Positions 49,425 through 57,550 of a DNA stretch of 64,000 bases are shown here, piece by piece. A program made the position numbers and the translations under genes. Origin of the DNA: Maribacter sp. (lineage in GTDB: Bacteria > Bacteroidota > Bacteroidia > Flavobacteriales > Flavobacteriaceae); NCBI GenBank assembly GCA_024643345.1, contig JAHENB010000004.1:60381-124380 (forward strand). Reading direction: 5' to 3'. The first letter of the stretch is position 1. Each line of letters starts with the position of its first letter. Below the pieces are notes generated by a model. The model did not search any database. It was not told the DNA's origin and worked only from the letters and a program-made list of their open reading frames with translations.

Positions 49425-50482
49425 GCTACCTTTTTTAAGGCCTCTTTGTCTTTCAAAACGATTTTCCTGCCTTGATCTGTGGTGATCAGTCCCTCATCCT
49501 TGAAATCGGACAAGGTGCGGATTGCGGTTTCCGTTGCGGTGCCTATCATCCCGGCAAAATCTTCCCTTGGAATCCCAACCCCTTTATTGGCCTTGTCTTG
49601 TACGATCCCTTTCTCGTGCAAATGCAACAATGCCTTGGCGGCACGTTGCCGCACCGAAGCATAGGCCATATCGACCAAATGCTCCTGTACATTGATCAAA
49701 TTGGCAGACATCATGGCTATGAACTTTTGTGAGACCACTTTGTTGCTGAAAAGGAGATCGGTGAATTTTTCTTTTGGAATGGCATACAAAGTGGCATCCT
49801 CAACGACTTTTGCCGTTTCAATATAACATCCTTTGCTATTGAGCAATGAAAGTTGCCCTACAAAATCGCCGGCGCCATAGATGCCAGTTACGAATTCTTT
49901 CCCCGATTCGGTACCCACAAAGGTCTTTACAGTACCACACCCAACGAAGTAGAGTGCATGGGCCCCATCCCCTTCCCAAAAAACGAATTCGTTTTTATCA
50001 TATTTTTTTTCATCGTGTGATTTTGAAAGACTTTCTAAATCCAAGTAGTTCGAAGCCCCTTCCAGAAAGTTGTTGATGCCTGAAAGATTTTTGACGATTT
50101 CCCTTTTTAGGAAATCGCGTTTTTGAAGGCGGCTCTCGATGGCATCCAACAGCTCCTTTTCTTCAAAGGGTTTGGTCAAATAATCATCCGCGCCAAGGTT
50201 CATCCCTTCACGTACTTCTGCCCTGCTGGTCTTAGCGGTTAAAAAAATAAAAGGAACGCCCGCGGTACTTGAGTTTTTGTTCAATCGACGCAAAACCTCG
50301 TAACCGTCCATTTCCGGCATCATAATATCACAGATCACGATATCGGGCAAAAATTCAAATGCGGTGGTGATGCCGTTCTTACCGTTTTCAGCAATGGCCA
50401 CCTCATAATCCGCCATTTTGAGTAGTTCCGCGGTATTTTCCCGTACATCCTTGTTATCTTCAATAAGCAGTACTTTTTGCAT
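49412..50482 (-). CDS. REC-CRP transcription factor (receiver, cNMP-binding-like and CRP-type HTH domains)
   Basis: A 356-residue fusion: receiver domain (residues 1-120; phosphoacceptor Asp52 in CDIMMPEMDG, Lys in LTKPFEEKE), a linker helix, a CRP/FNR-type jelly-roll (about 150-260; NEFVFWEGDGAHALYFV, GAGDFVGQLSLLN) and a CRP-type winged HTH (about 270-345). The recognition helix TATETAIRTLSDF keeps Glu318 and Arg322 at the four-residue spacing of CRP Glu181/Arg185. Only three Cys are present, so no FNR-type cluster. Activation by phosphorylation is likely. It overlaps the LOV kinase gene by 23 bases and is the best candidate to bind TGA-N6-TCA. Confidence 0.92.
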   Translation of the reverse strand: MQKVLLIEDNKDVRENTAELLKMADYEVAIAENGKNGITTAFEFLPDIVICDIMMPEMDGYEVLRRLNKNSSTAGVPFIFLTAKTSRAEVREGMNLGADDYLTKPFEEKELLDAIESRLQKRDFLKREIVKNLSGINNFLEGASNYLDLESLSKSHDEKKYDKNEFVFWEGDGAHALYFVGCGTVKTFVGTESGKEFVTGIYGAGDFVGQLSLLNSKGCYIETAKVVEDATLYAIPKEKFTDLLFSNKVVSQKFIAMMSANLINVQEHLVDMAYASVRQRAAKALLHLHEKGIVQDKANKGVGIPREDFAGMIGTATETAIRTLSDFKDEGLITTDQGRKIVLKDKEALKKVAQFS

Positions 50483-53012
50483 CCTCGTTTAGATTTAATG
50501 GAATATTAATGGTAAAGGTGCTTCCCTGACCCACTACACTCTTAAAATCAATGCTGCCGCCCACCAAGTCGATGTACTGTTTTACAATATGGAGGCCCAG
50601 GCCCGTACCCTGGATGTTGGTCGCATTGGCGGCCCTAAAAAATCGATCGAACAAATTTTTCTGTTCCGCTTCCGGAATACCGATACCCTGATCGATCACT
50701 TCAAACTTTGCATGGCCCTTATCACTGGAAACCAAACAGGTGATTTCTTGATTCTCGTTCGAATATTTTATGGCATTCGACAAGAGGTTGTTGATTATAT
50801 GACCCAACATCTTTTTATCAGAACTAATAAAAAGTGGCCTACCGGGAGCCTTCAAAATCAATCGTTGCCCCTCTTTTTTATTGATTTCCATCTCCTCTAA
50901 CAAGGTTTTTATATAGGCCGTGAGATCAAAATACTCTTGCTTCGGCAGTACTTTGCCTTCTTCCAATTTGCTCAAGGAAAGGAAATCGTTTAGAATGACC
51001 ACCAGGTTTTTGACATTGGCCTTGATCCGGGTAACGTGTTTCTCCCTTCTTTCTTCCTTGCCGGGTTCATTTTGCTTTCCGATAAGAATGGCGGATGATA
51101 GTATTGCGCTCAAAGGGGTACGGAATTCATGGGACGCCATGGAAATAAAGCGCGATTTTAACTCGTTGAGTTCCCGCTCGGAGATCAAGGCTTTGAGCAG
51201 TTCGTTCTGTACCATTTTTTGATCGGTAATATTGCTATAAACAAAGAGGGCCCAAACGATATCATTATCATCGGAATATAGCGGGGTTGAATTGATGGAA
51301 TAGACGTTGCCGTTATATGTAATCTCATCGGAAATGTGTTTTCCCTTTAATGTTCGCCTGACCAGTACTTGAATATTTTCAATTTGATTCTTTGAAAATA
51401 CAGGGATGTCCGCCAAGCGTTTTCCCTCCAATTCTTGCTTATTTAGATCCAATCGTCCAAGTTCTTCCCCTTCAACGTAAACCATTTCTATGTTTTCATT
51501 GAAAACGACAATGATTCCTTTTGGAAAGTTTTGAGCGATTGCCGAGAACAAGGCCTGACTTCTTTGTGCTTTGTTCTCGGCGATCATGGTTTCCTTGATT
51601 TGATCTTCCAAACTCAAATTGCTCGCCACCAACTGTTGTACAGTCGCTTTTAGTTCTCCCGTTCGCGCTTGCACTTTGTCTTCCAGAGTTTGGGTATATT
51701 TTTCTATTTTCCTTCGACTGGTCTCCAATTCTATTCTTACGCGATGTTGGTTGATGGCCAATGCGGTAAGTTGGGAAAGGTCGGCCATGATTTCCCTATA
51801 GGCCTTAAGGGGAACATTTGACGATTCACAATACATGGTAAAGGTGCCCATTACCTCCTGGTTATTTGAGATTATGGGCATCGACCAACATGATTTTATG
51901 TGGTTTTCAATGGCCGATTCCCGATAGTCCTTCCAGTTCGGATCTGTTGCCAGATCGGGCACGAAAACCTCACTTTTTGAGTAGGCCGATACCCCGCATG
52001 AGCAAGTTTCGGGCCCAATGGCCATGCCCTCGACCGCTTTGCTAAATGCTTTGGGCAAACTTGGCGCGGCCATTTGGTGTAGGGTGCCCATTTTCTGGTT
52101 CAGCAGTGAAATGCTTGCCATACAACCGTTAAAATGTGCTTCTGCCACTCTGACAATATGCTTTGTGATGGTCTTGAGTGGTTGGTCCAAAGCGATTTTC
52201 TCCAAGATGCTTCGGATATCACCTTGGAGTTGTAGGGCCTTTTTCTCTTTGGTTACGTCATGCTGTACCCCAATAAAATGGGTCAATTTTTGCTCTTTGT
52301 CATAAACTGGGGTTATAGTGAGTTCGTTCCAGAACATGCTGCCGTCTTTTCGGTAATTACGAAGTATTACCTTACAATCAACCCCCTTTTTTATCGCGTT
52401 TCTTAATTTTTTTAAATCAGGTTGGTCGCGATCCCCGTTCTGTAGAAAACGGCAATTCAGGCCCAGAACCTCGCTGTTTCTGTAACCCGTCATATGACCA
52501 AAGGCCGGGTTGCTGAAAATTATAGGCAGTTGGGGATCTTGTGCATCCACTATCAATATACCGTTACCGGCAGCATTTAAAGCCCTTTTTTGAATATCCA
52601 TTGAATTTTGGGCCGAAGATGCTTTGGTTATCGATTGGGCCGTAGTCGTTGTCGTATCGACATGACCATCGGTTTGGTTTACAAAGGCGATCAACAAGTC
52701 TTGTTCTTGGGGCACCGATAACAATTTAAGTTGCAGCGCCAATGGCCCCCCGTCTTTTCTATATCCCAATACGCCGCTAGTCTTTTCGCCATTGACATTT
52801 TGCAGATCGGCCAGGAGTTTCTTGCGATTCGCCTTGACGATGTGGTTCACCAATTTTTGACCCACGATTTCATCTGAGCGGTAGCCGAAGAGACACAAAA
52901 AGGATTGATTGGCCTTAAGGATTATACTGTTCGTATCCATAACGACAACCGCTTCCGCCGCATATTCAAAAAAGCGCTTGAGAACAACCGTATCTTTTAT
53001 TTGTGCTATCAT
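50460..53012 (-). CDS. LOV-domain hybrid-free sensor histidine kinase (PAS-LOV-GAF-PAS-HisKA-HATPase)
   Basis: An 850-residue cytoplasmic kinase without membrane helices. Domains: PAS (about 8-115); LOV (about 141-254) with the flavin-adduct motif GLNCRFLQ (Cys187), the conserved Asn219 and Asn229 in LRNYRKDGSMFWNEL and Gln250 in FIGVQHDVT; GAF (about 265-425); coiled coil (425-485); PAS (487-600); HisKA with His628 in SHEFRTP; HATPase with NNLLSNAIKYS, DQGIGIP and GTGLGLHIV. It would sense blue light (and possibly redox) through flavin and phosphorylate the REC-CRP protein encoded just downstream. A long leader (about 127 nt) precedes the start. Confidence 0.93.
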   Translation of the reverse strand: MIAQIKDTVVLKRFFEYAAEAVVVMDTNSIILKANQSFLCLFGYRSDEIVGQKLVNHIVKANRKKLLADLQNVNGEKTSGVLGYRKDGGPLALQLKLLSVPQEQDLLIAFVNQTDGHVDTTTTTAQSITKASSAQNSMDIQKRALNAAGNGILIVDAQDPQLPIIFSNPAFGHMTGYRNSEVLGLNCRFLQNGDRDQPDLKKLRNAIKKGVDCKVILRNYRKDGSMFWNELTITPVYDKEQKLTHFIGVQHDVTKEKKALQLQGDIRSILEKIALDQPLKTITKHIVRVAEAHFNGCMASISLLNQKMGTLHQMAAPSLPKAFSKAVEGMAIGPETCSCGVSAYSKSEVFVPDLATDPNWKDYRESAIENHIKSCWSMPIISNNQEVMGTFTMYCESSNVPLKAYREIMADLSQLTALAINQHRVRIELETSRRKIEKYTQTLEDKVQARTGELKATVQQLVASNLSLEDQIKETMIAENKAQRSQALFSAIAQNFPKGIIVVFNENIEMVYVEGEELGRLDLNKQELEGKRLADIPVFSKNQIENIQVLVRRTLKGKHISDEITYNGNVYSINSTPLYSDDNDIVWALFVYSNITDQKMVQNELLKALISERELNELKSRFISMASHEFRTPLSAILSSAILIGKQNEPGKEERREKHVTRIKANVKNLVVILNDFLSLSKLEEGKVLPKQEYFDLTAYIKTLLEEMEINKKEGQRLILKAPGRPLFISSDKKMLGHIINNLLSNAIKYSNENQEITCLVSSDKGHAKFEVIDQGIGIPEAEQKNLFDRFFRAANATNIQGTGLGLHIVKQYIDLVGGSIDFKSVVGQGSTFTINIPLNLNEDAKSTAY

Positions 53013-53143
53013 TTTCCAAGGCGGGATGAAAACCGATTGTTTTTTGCATTTTTGCCATTATTGGGATTCCATATTGCCCGTTAACAATATAAAATCAAAT
53101 GCTTACAGGTGATGGATCTCTCAATTGTAAAAATCCCGTAATT

Positions 53144-53186
53144 CAAATGTATCATAGCTATCTTCGTATAAAAATGATATTGGTCA
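53144..53186 (-). promoter_or_regulatory. CRP/FNR-type site and promoter of the LOV kinase/REC-CRP operon
   Basis: TGATATTGGTCA (53175-53186) is centred 29.5 bp from TACATTTG (minus strand 53151 to 53144), an exact -7 consensus. The operon of the candidate regulator thus has its own site. On the plus strand an ATTATTTG sequence at 53211 gives a weaker match for the patatin gene. Confidence 0.75.
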
Positions 53187-53268
53187 TTAAAGGCACAACT
53201 AACGGGGTTAATTATTTGAATCCGGTAAATGAAGCCGTATTTTCGGGAGGCAAAAAAATGAATCGGCC

Positions 53269-54027
53269 ATGAATACAGGTTTGGTGCTTTCAGGGGGCGG
53301 GGTACGCGGTATTGCCCATATTGGGGCCATAAAAGCCCTTGAAGAACGGGGTGTGATGCCCAACTATATTGCCGGAACCAGCTCAGGCGCCATCGTGGGC
53401 GCCTTATATGCCGGTGGCTTTGGTTGGGAAACCATATTCGATTTTTTTAAATCCATCGACCTATTTTCTATCAATAAATTTGCGCTCAACAAACCGGGAT
53501 TTGTCGATACCGAAAAATTTTATGATCGTTTTACCCCTTTTTTTCCGGATGATGATTTCAAGAGCCTAAAAAAACCACTTTACATTACGGCCACCGACAT
53601 TTTGAAGGGCACCCTAGAAGTATTTCATCAAGGAGAACTCATTCGTCCCATTTTGGCTTCCGCAGCTTTTCCGGGCATGTTTACCCCGGTCAAAATCAAT
53701 GGAGACTATTATGTGGATGGGGGCACCCTCAATAATTTTCCGGTAGACCTGATCAGCGGCTTTTGTGACCGCATCGTGGGCGTTTATGTCAATCCTTTAG
53801 ATAAAGTGGAAATAGGTGATTTGAGGCACTCTTTCAATATATTGGAACGCGCTTATAAAATAAGGTCTATGCGCGATTCAGAATCCAAATTTGGCGATTG
53901 TGATCTGGTGATTTCCCCTCAGGACCTCAGCAATTATAATACCTTTTCGTTAAAGGATATGGATACTATTTTTAAATTGGGGTATGATGCGGCAAAAGAG
54001 GCAATGCAGTCCACCGATAGATTTTAA
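53269..54027 (+). CDS. Patatin-like phospholipase
   Basis: A 252-residue patatin-family acyl hydrolase. The oxyanion loop is LSGGGVRGIAHIGAI, the nucleophile elbow is GTSSGAIVG (Gly-x-Ser-x-Gly) and the catalytic Asp is in YVDGGTLNNFPVDL. It hydrolyses lipid acyl esters, perhaps phospholipids. It has no signal peptide, so it acts inside the cell. Upstream TGATATTGGTCA is shared with the divergent kinase operon; the -7 box on this side is imperfect. Confidence 0.9.
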   Translation: MNTGLVLSGGGVRGIAHIGAIKALEERGVMPNYIAGTSSGAIVGALYAGGFGWETIFDFFKSIDLFSINKFALNKPGFVDTEKFYDRFTPFFPDDDFKSLKKPLYITATDILKGTLEVFHQGELIRPILASAAFPGMFTPVKINGDYYVDGGTLNNFPVDLISGFCDRIVGVYVNPLDKVEIGDLRHSFNILERAYKIRSMRDSESKFGDCDLVISPQDLSNYNTFSLKDMDTIFKLGYDAAKEAMQSTDRF

Positions 54028-54099
54028 ATGACCTAAAAAAGTGGTATTACCCTCCCTCTAATGGGTCATATGACCTTACATCCCCATGAATGGCCGGAG

Positions 54100-56736
54100 T
54101 CAGAAATTGCCGATTCGTTTTATGATCTGGGCCATGAACAGGGAACCAAATGCGAACAGTACGATGTACATATATTGATCAAAGTTGAGGTGGTATATGG
54201 TAAGCGCCTCGGCAACCTCCGGAATGGTTGCCGCCAAAAAGGTCAAAAAGATACACAGCGCAATAGCCGACCATACCCAAAGGTTGGTCGTGACCTCGTT
54301 TTTGATGAACGGACCCTCACTTTTTGGAATATTGAAAAGATTGAGCAACTGGGCCAGAATGAGGGTATAAAAGGCCATATTATTGATGGTGCCCGGTTCG
54401 AGTTTTAGCGTAAAGTAGCCAAAGGCGGTGATGCCAAGTACGGCAGCACTGATAGATAGCCCATAGATCAGCGTTGTGTACCAATGGTCGGGCGTCAAAA
54501 TGGGCTCATCGGGTTTTCTTGGAGGGGATCGCATCAATGTTGCATCTCCTTTTCCGAGGCCCAAAGCAAGGGCTGGAAAAATATCGGTGATCAGGTTCAG
54601 AAATAATATCTGAAGTGGCAATAAAGGGGAGGGTAGGTTGATCAAGGCGGCAATCCCAACGGAAACAATTTCGGCCAGATTGCTCGAAAGCAGGTATACC
54701 ACGAACTGTCGAATGTTATGATAGATGACCCTGCCTTGGTGAATGGCCAATTCAATGGCCGTAAATTTATCGTTCTTCAGGATCATATCGGCAGCCTCCC
54801 GGGCCGCTTCTGTGCCGCGTATGCCCATGGCAATCCCAATATCGGCCTTGCGCAAAGCGGGAACATCGTTGATACCATCACCGATCATGGCCACCACATT
54901 GTTATTGGCTTGAAAAAATTGTATCAATTTCAATTTTTGTTCCGGGTCTACCCTGGCAAAAACCACCTTATTAAGAAGGGTCGAGGTCGTCTTTACATCA
55001 AGCGTTGGTTCGATGGCCAGGTCAACGCCATGCGCAATATATTGATGGGCACCATCTTGGGTCAGTAGACCAACATCACATGCTATTTTTTTTGCGGTGC
55101 CGATGTGGTCCCCAGTCATCATTACGACCTGTATCCCTGCGTTTTTGTAGACTTCGATCGTATGTTTAACATCCTCTCTGGCCGGGTCGAAAAAGCCAAT
55201 GACCCCCAAAAATGTGAGGTTGTCCAATATTGTGTCCCTTTCCGGCTCCTCTTCTGAGACCTTAGTGGCGAAAGCGATAGTGCGCAATCCTTGGGAGGCC
55301 AGTGCATCTACCTTTTCCAACCATGCTTCCCTGGTATTAAAGACCTGGGCGGCATTTTCTTGGAGAATGGTATCACAGCAAGCCACTATACTTTCAAAAG
55401 CCCCTTTTGCATAGGTTTGGTAGGTATTATGGACTCTGTTCACGGTGGCCATCAATTTGCGATCGGTATTGAAAGGGAGCTGTTTTAATTCCGCATTGTT
55501 TTTTTGAGCTTCTTTTGGATCATAACCAAGGCTGCTCGCGAAATCAATCAAAGCCTGATCTATGGTATCCCTATGCACAGGTGCATCGGCCAGGGCAACA
55601 TCGTTACAAAGCATGCAGGCCATGACGATTTCTTGATACGATTTGCTGTCCATGGGCATTTCGGCCATTGACTTGGTGTTGAGCCCGGTAATCGAACGGT
55701 CATCGCACAAAAGGGTGTGTACCCTTAGTTGGTCTTCGGTCAGGGTACCCGTTTTATCGGTACATATGATGTTTGTCGCACCAAGGGTCTCTACCGCATT
55801 AAGGCTCTTTATGATGACCTGTTTTTCTGACAATCGTACCATACCCCTGGCCAAGGCAATCGTAGCAACGATAGGTAGGCCCTCGGGTATGGTCGCCACC
55901 GCAAGGGCCAACGCGGTCTCCACCATTAAAAACAATTCCTTGCCCTGAACATATCCCGCTATCATGATAAACACGGCCAATATAAGGGTCAATACGATCA
56001 ATCTTTTGCTGAGCTTATTGAGCTTCTTTTCAAGGGGCGTAAGCGCAGCAGTGGCTTCAAGGGCCATTTGATGGATTTTTCCCAACTGGGTTTCCATCCC
56101 CGTAGCGGTGACGATGGCCTTCCCGGTGCCCCCAGTAACAACGGTACCCCTAAAAACCATGTTGTTTTGCGAAGTCAAGGGCGTTTTTTGCGATACCGGT
56201 TCGGTCTTTTTCTCGATGTTCAAACTTTCACCCGTCAGTGCAGATTCCTTGACCAACAGATTTTCCTGTGACAGCAGGCGAGCATCGGCCGTAACAATAT
56301 CACCCACATCGAGAAGAATGATGTCTCCGGGCACCAATAAGGAATCGCGTATGCCACGAACTTTGCCAGATCTTACCACGCGTGCCATGGTCTGGCCCAT
56401 TTGACGCAAAGATTCCAGGGAACGCACCGCCTGTAGTTCCATGAAGAAACCGATGGCCACCGTGATCAATATCACAACGGCAATTGCTGACCCTTCTGCC
56501 CAATCCTGAAATAGGAAGGCCAAAACCGTTGCTGCACTCAAAATATAAATGATGGGATCAGCGAATTGTTCGGCAAGGAGACGGCTCCATTTTTTAGGCC
56601 TTGTTTCGAGCAACTGATTATTGCCAAATTGCGCGAGACGATCGGAGGCCACTTCTTCGGTCAATCCATATTTCGCATCACTTGTTAGGTGATGTAAAAC
56701 ATCAGATATTGCCATGGAGAATGGATATTTGATCAT
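54100..56736 (-). CDS. Cation-transporting P-type ATPase (P2A, calcium-type)
   Basis: An approximately 878-residue P-type ATPase from MIKYPFSMAISD at 56736; the frame continues to 56850 but the family starts near here. Motifs: ALTGESLNIEK (actuator TGES), IPEGLPIVATIALARGM, CTDKTGTLTED (phosphorylation Asp), MTGDHIGTAKKIA, and GDGINDVPALRKADIGIAMG. The PEGLP motif in helix M4 suggests Ca2+ or similar cation transport. A TATATTTA box at 56778-56785 may be its promoter. The homologous ctpF gene belongs to the mycobacterial hypoxia regulon. Confidence 0.92.
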   Translation of the reverse strand: MIKYPFSMAISDVLHHLTSDAKYGLTEEVASDRLAQFGNNQLLETRPKKWSRLLAEQFADPIIYILSAATVLAFLFQDWAEGSAIAVVILITVAIGFFMELQAVRSLESLRQMGQTMARVVRSGKVRGIRDSLLVPGDIILLDVGDIVTADARLLSQENLLVKESALTGESLNIEKKTEPVSQKTPLTSQNNMVFRGTVVTGGTGKAIVTATGMETQLGKIHQMALEATAALTPLEKKLNKLSKRLIVLTLILAVFIMIAGYVQGKELFLMVETALALAVATIPEGLPIVATIALARGMVRLSEKQVIIKSLNAVETLGATNIICTDKTGTLTEDQLRVHTLLCDDRSITGLNTKSMAEMPMDSKSYQEIVMACMLCNDVALADAPVHRDTIDQALIDFASSLGYDPKEAQKNNAELKQLPFNTDRKLMATVNRVHNTYQTYAKGAFESIVACCDTILQENAAQVFNTREAWLEKVDALASQGLRTIAFATKVSEEEPERDTILDNLTFLGVIGFFDPAREDVKHTIEVYKNAGIQVVMMTGDHIGTAKKIACDVGLLTQDGAHQYIAHGVDLAIEPTLDVKTTSTLLNKVVFARVDPEQKLKLIQFFQANNNVVAMIGDGINDVPALRKADIGIAMGIRGTEAAREAADMILKNDKFTAIELAIHQGRVIYHNIRQFVVYLLSSNLAEIVSVGIAALINLPSPLLPLQILFLNLITDIFPALALGLGKGDATLMRSPPRKPDEPILTPDHWYTTLIYGLSISAAVLGITAFGYFTLKLEPGTINNMAFYTLILAQLLNLFNIPKSEGPFIKNEVTTNLWVWSAIALCIFLTFLAATIPEVAEALTIYHLNFDQYMYIVLFAFGSLFMAQIIKRIGNF

Positions 56737-56909
56737 TTTTCGGTCCCGATCGATAAAATCCCTTAGGAAAGCCCTATTAAATATAGCCAATATAACAATG
56801 CCCTTCCGTCTTTCCCAAAGTAACATGGACACATTTTTTGGAATCGACAAAAGGGCACTTTAAAAATCCATGGCAGCCCATTCTTGAGGCTTGCCCCTGA
56901 ATGGACTAA

Positions 56910-57374
56910 TTATGCGATTTCGATCTTTTTTGAAGGTTTTTTCTTGGCTTCTTCCTTTTTGGCAAGGTTAAAGCTCAAAATACCATCCTTGTAGGAGGCC
57001 TTGATGGCTTCTTCTTTTACGCTCTCGGGTAACTGTAATGACCTTTCAAAAGAATTGTAACTGAATTCCTGACGGGTGTAGTCCTGTTCTTTCTCTTCTT
57101 TGGAGGTCGATTTTTCGGCCGAGATGTTCAAACAACCATCATCGATGGTCACATTAAAATCTTTTTTGGCGAAACCGGGTGCGGCCAATTCGATTTCGAA
57201 TTTGTCGTTGGACTCCTTGATGTTCAGTGCCGGTTCGGAGGTTCTGCCGTTCCAGAAACGATCGGGCAGCATATTTCTGACCCATTGACGGTTATCGAAG
57301 AAATCATCGATATCAAAAAAGTCTTGTGGCACTAGATTTCCAAAAGGTCTTCTTCTAATTTTTAGGAGTGACAT
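56910..57374 (-). CDS. Small heat-shock protein (Hsp20 family)
   Basis: A 154-residue small heat-shock protein from MSLLKIRRRPFG at 57374 (the longer frame to 57419 runs through the -7 box). The alpha-crystallin domain spans about residues 45-140, with EPALNIKESNDKFEIELAAPGFAKKDFNVTI and the C-terminal GILSFNLAKKEE, and a charged Lys tail ends in KKIEIA with I-x-I anchor. It holds unfolded proteins under stress and dormancy. The promoter carries TGACCTAGATCA at -41.5. Confidence 0.95.
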   Translation of the reverse strand: MSLLKIRRRPFGNLVPQDFFDIDDFFDNRQWVRNMLPDRFWNGRTSEPALNIKESNDKFEIELAAPGFAKKDFNVTIDDGCLNISAEKSTSKEEKEQDYTRQEFSYNSFERSLQLPESVKEEAIKASYKDGILSFNLAKKEEAKKKPSKKIEIA

Positions 57375-57408
57375 GATATTATGTTTTAGGTTAAACAATT
57401 TAATACCG

Positions 57409-57451
57409 CTAAAGTACATACAGAAGTAAAATCACAAAATGACCTAGATCA
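57409..57451 (-). promoter_or_regulatory. CRP/FNR-type site and promoter of the hsp20 gene
   Basis: TGACCTAGATCA (57440-57451) is centred 29.5 bp from TACTTTAG (minus strand 57416 to 57409). Start of transcription near 57404, 30 nt before the ATG. A TATCTTTG box for the divergent MFS gene lies 51.5 bp to the right, which is not the class II distance. Confidence 0.7.
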
Positions 57452-57550
57452 GTAGATGCACTTTATAAAAACCCCAGCGGGGTCTGGAAATAACCTTATC
57501 TTTGACTTGGATATTTTGGAAAAGGCATTCCAAATGAACGCTGAGATCGG

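Noticed and set aside
57440..57504. Class I activation of the MFS gene by the hsp20 operator
   Set aside because: The distance (51.5 bp from box start, about -63.5) is near but not at the usual class I position, so I do not claim it.
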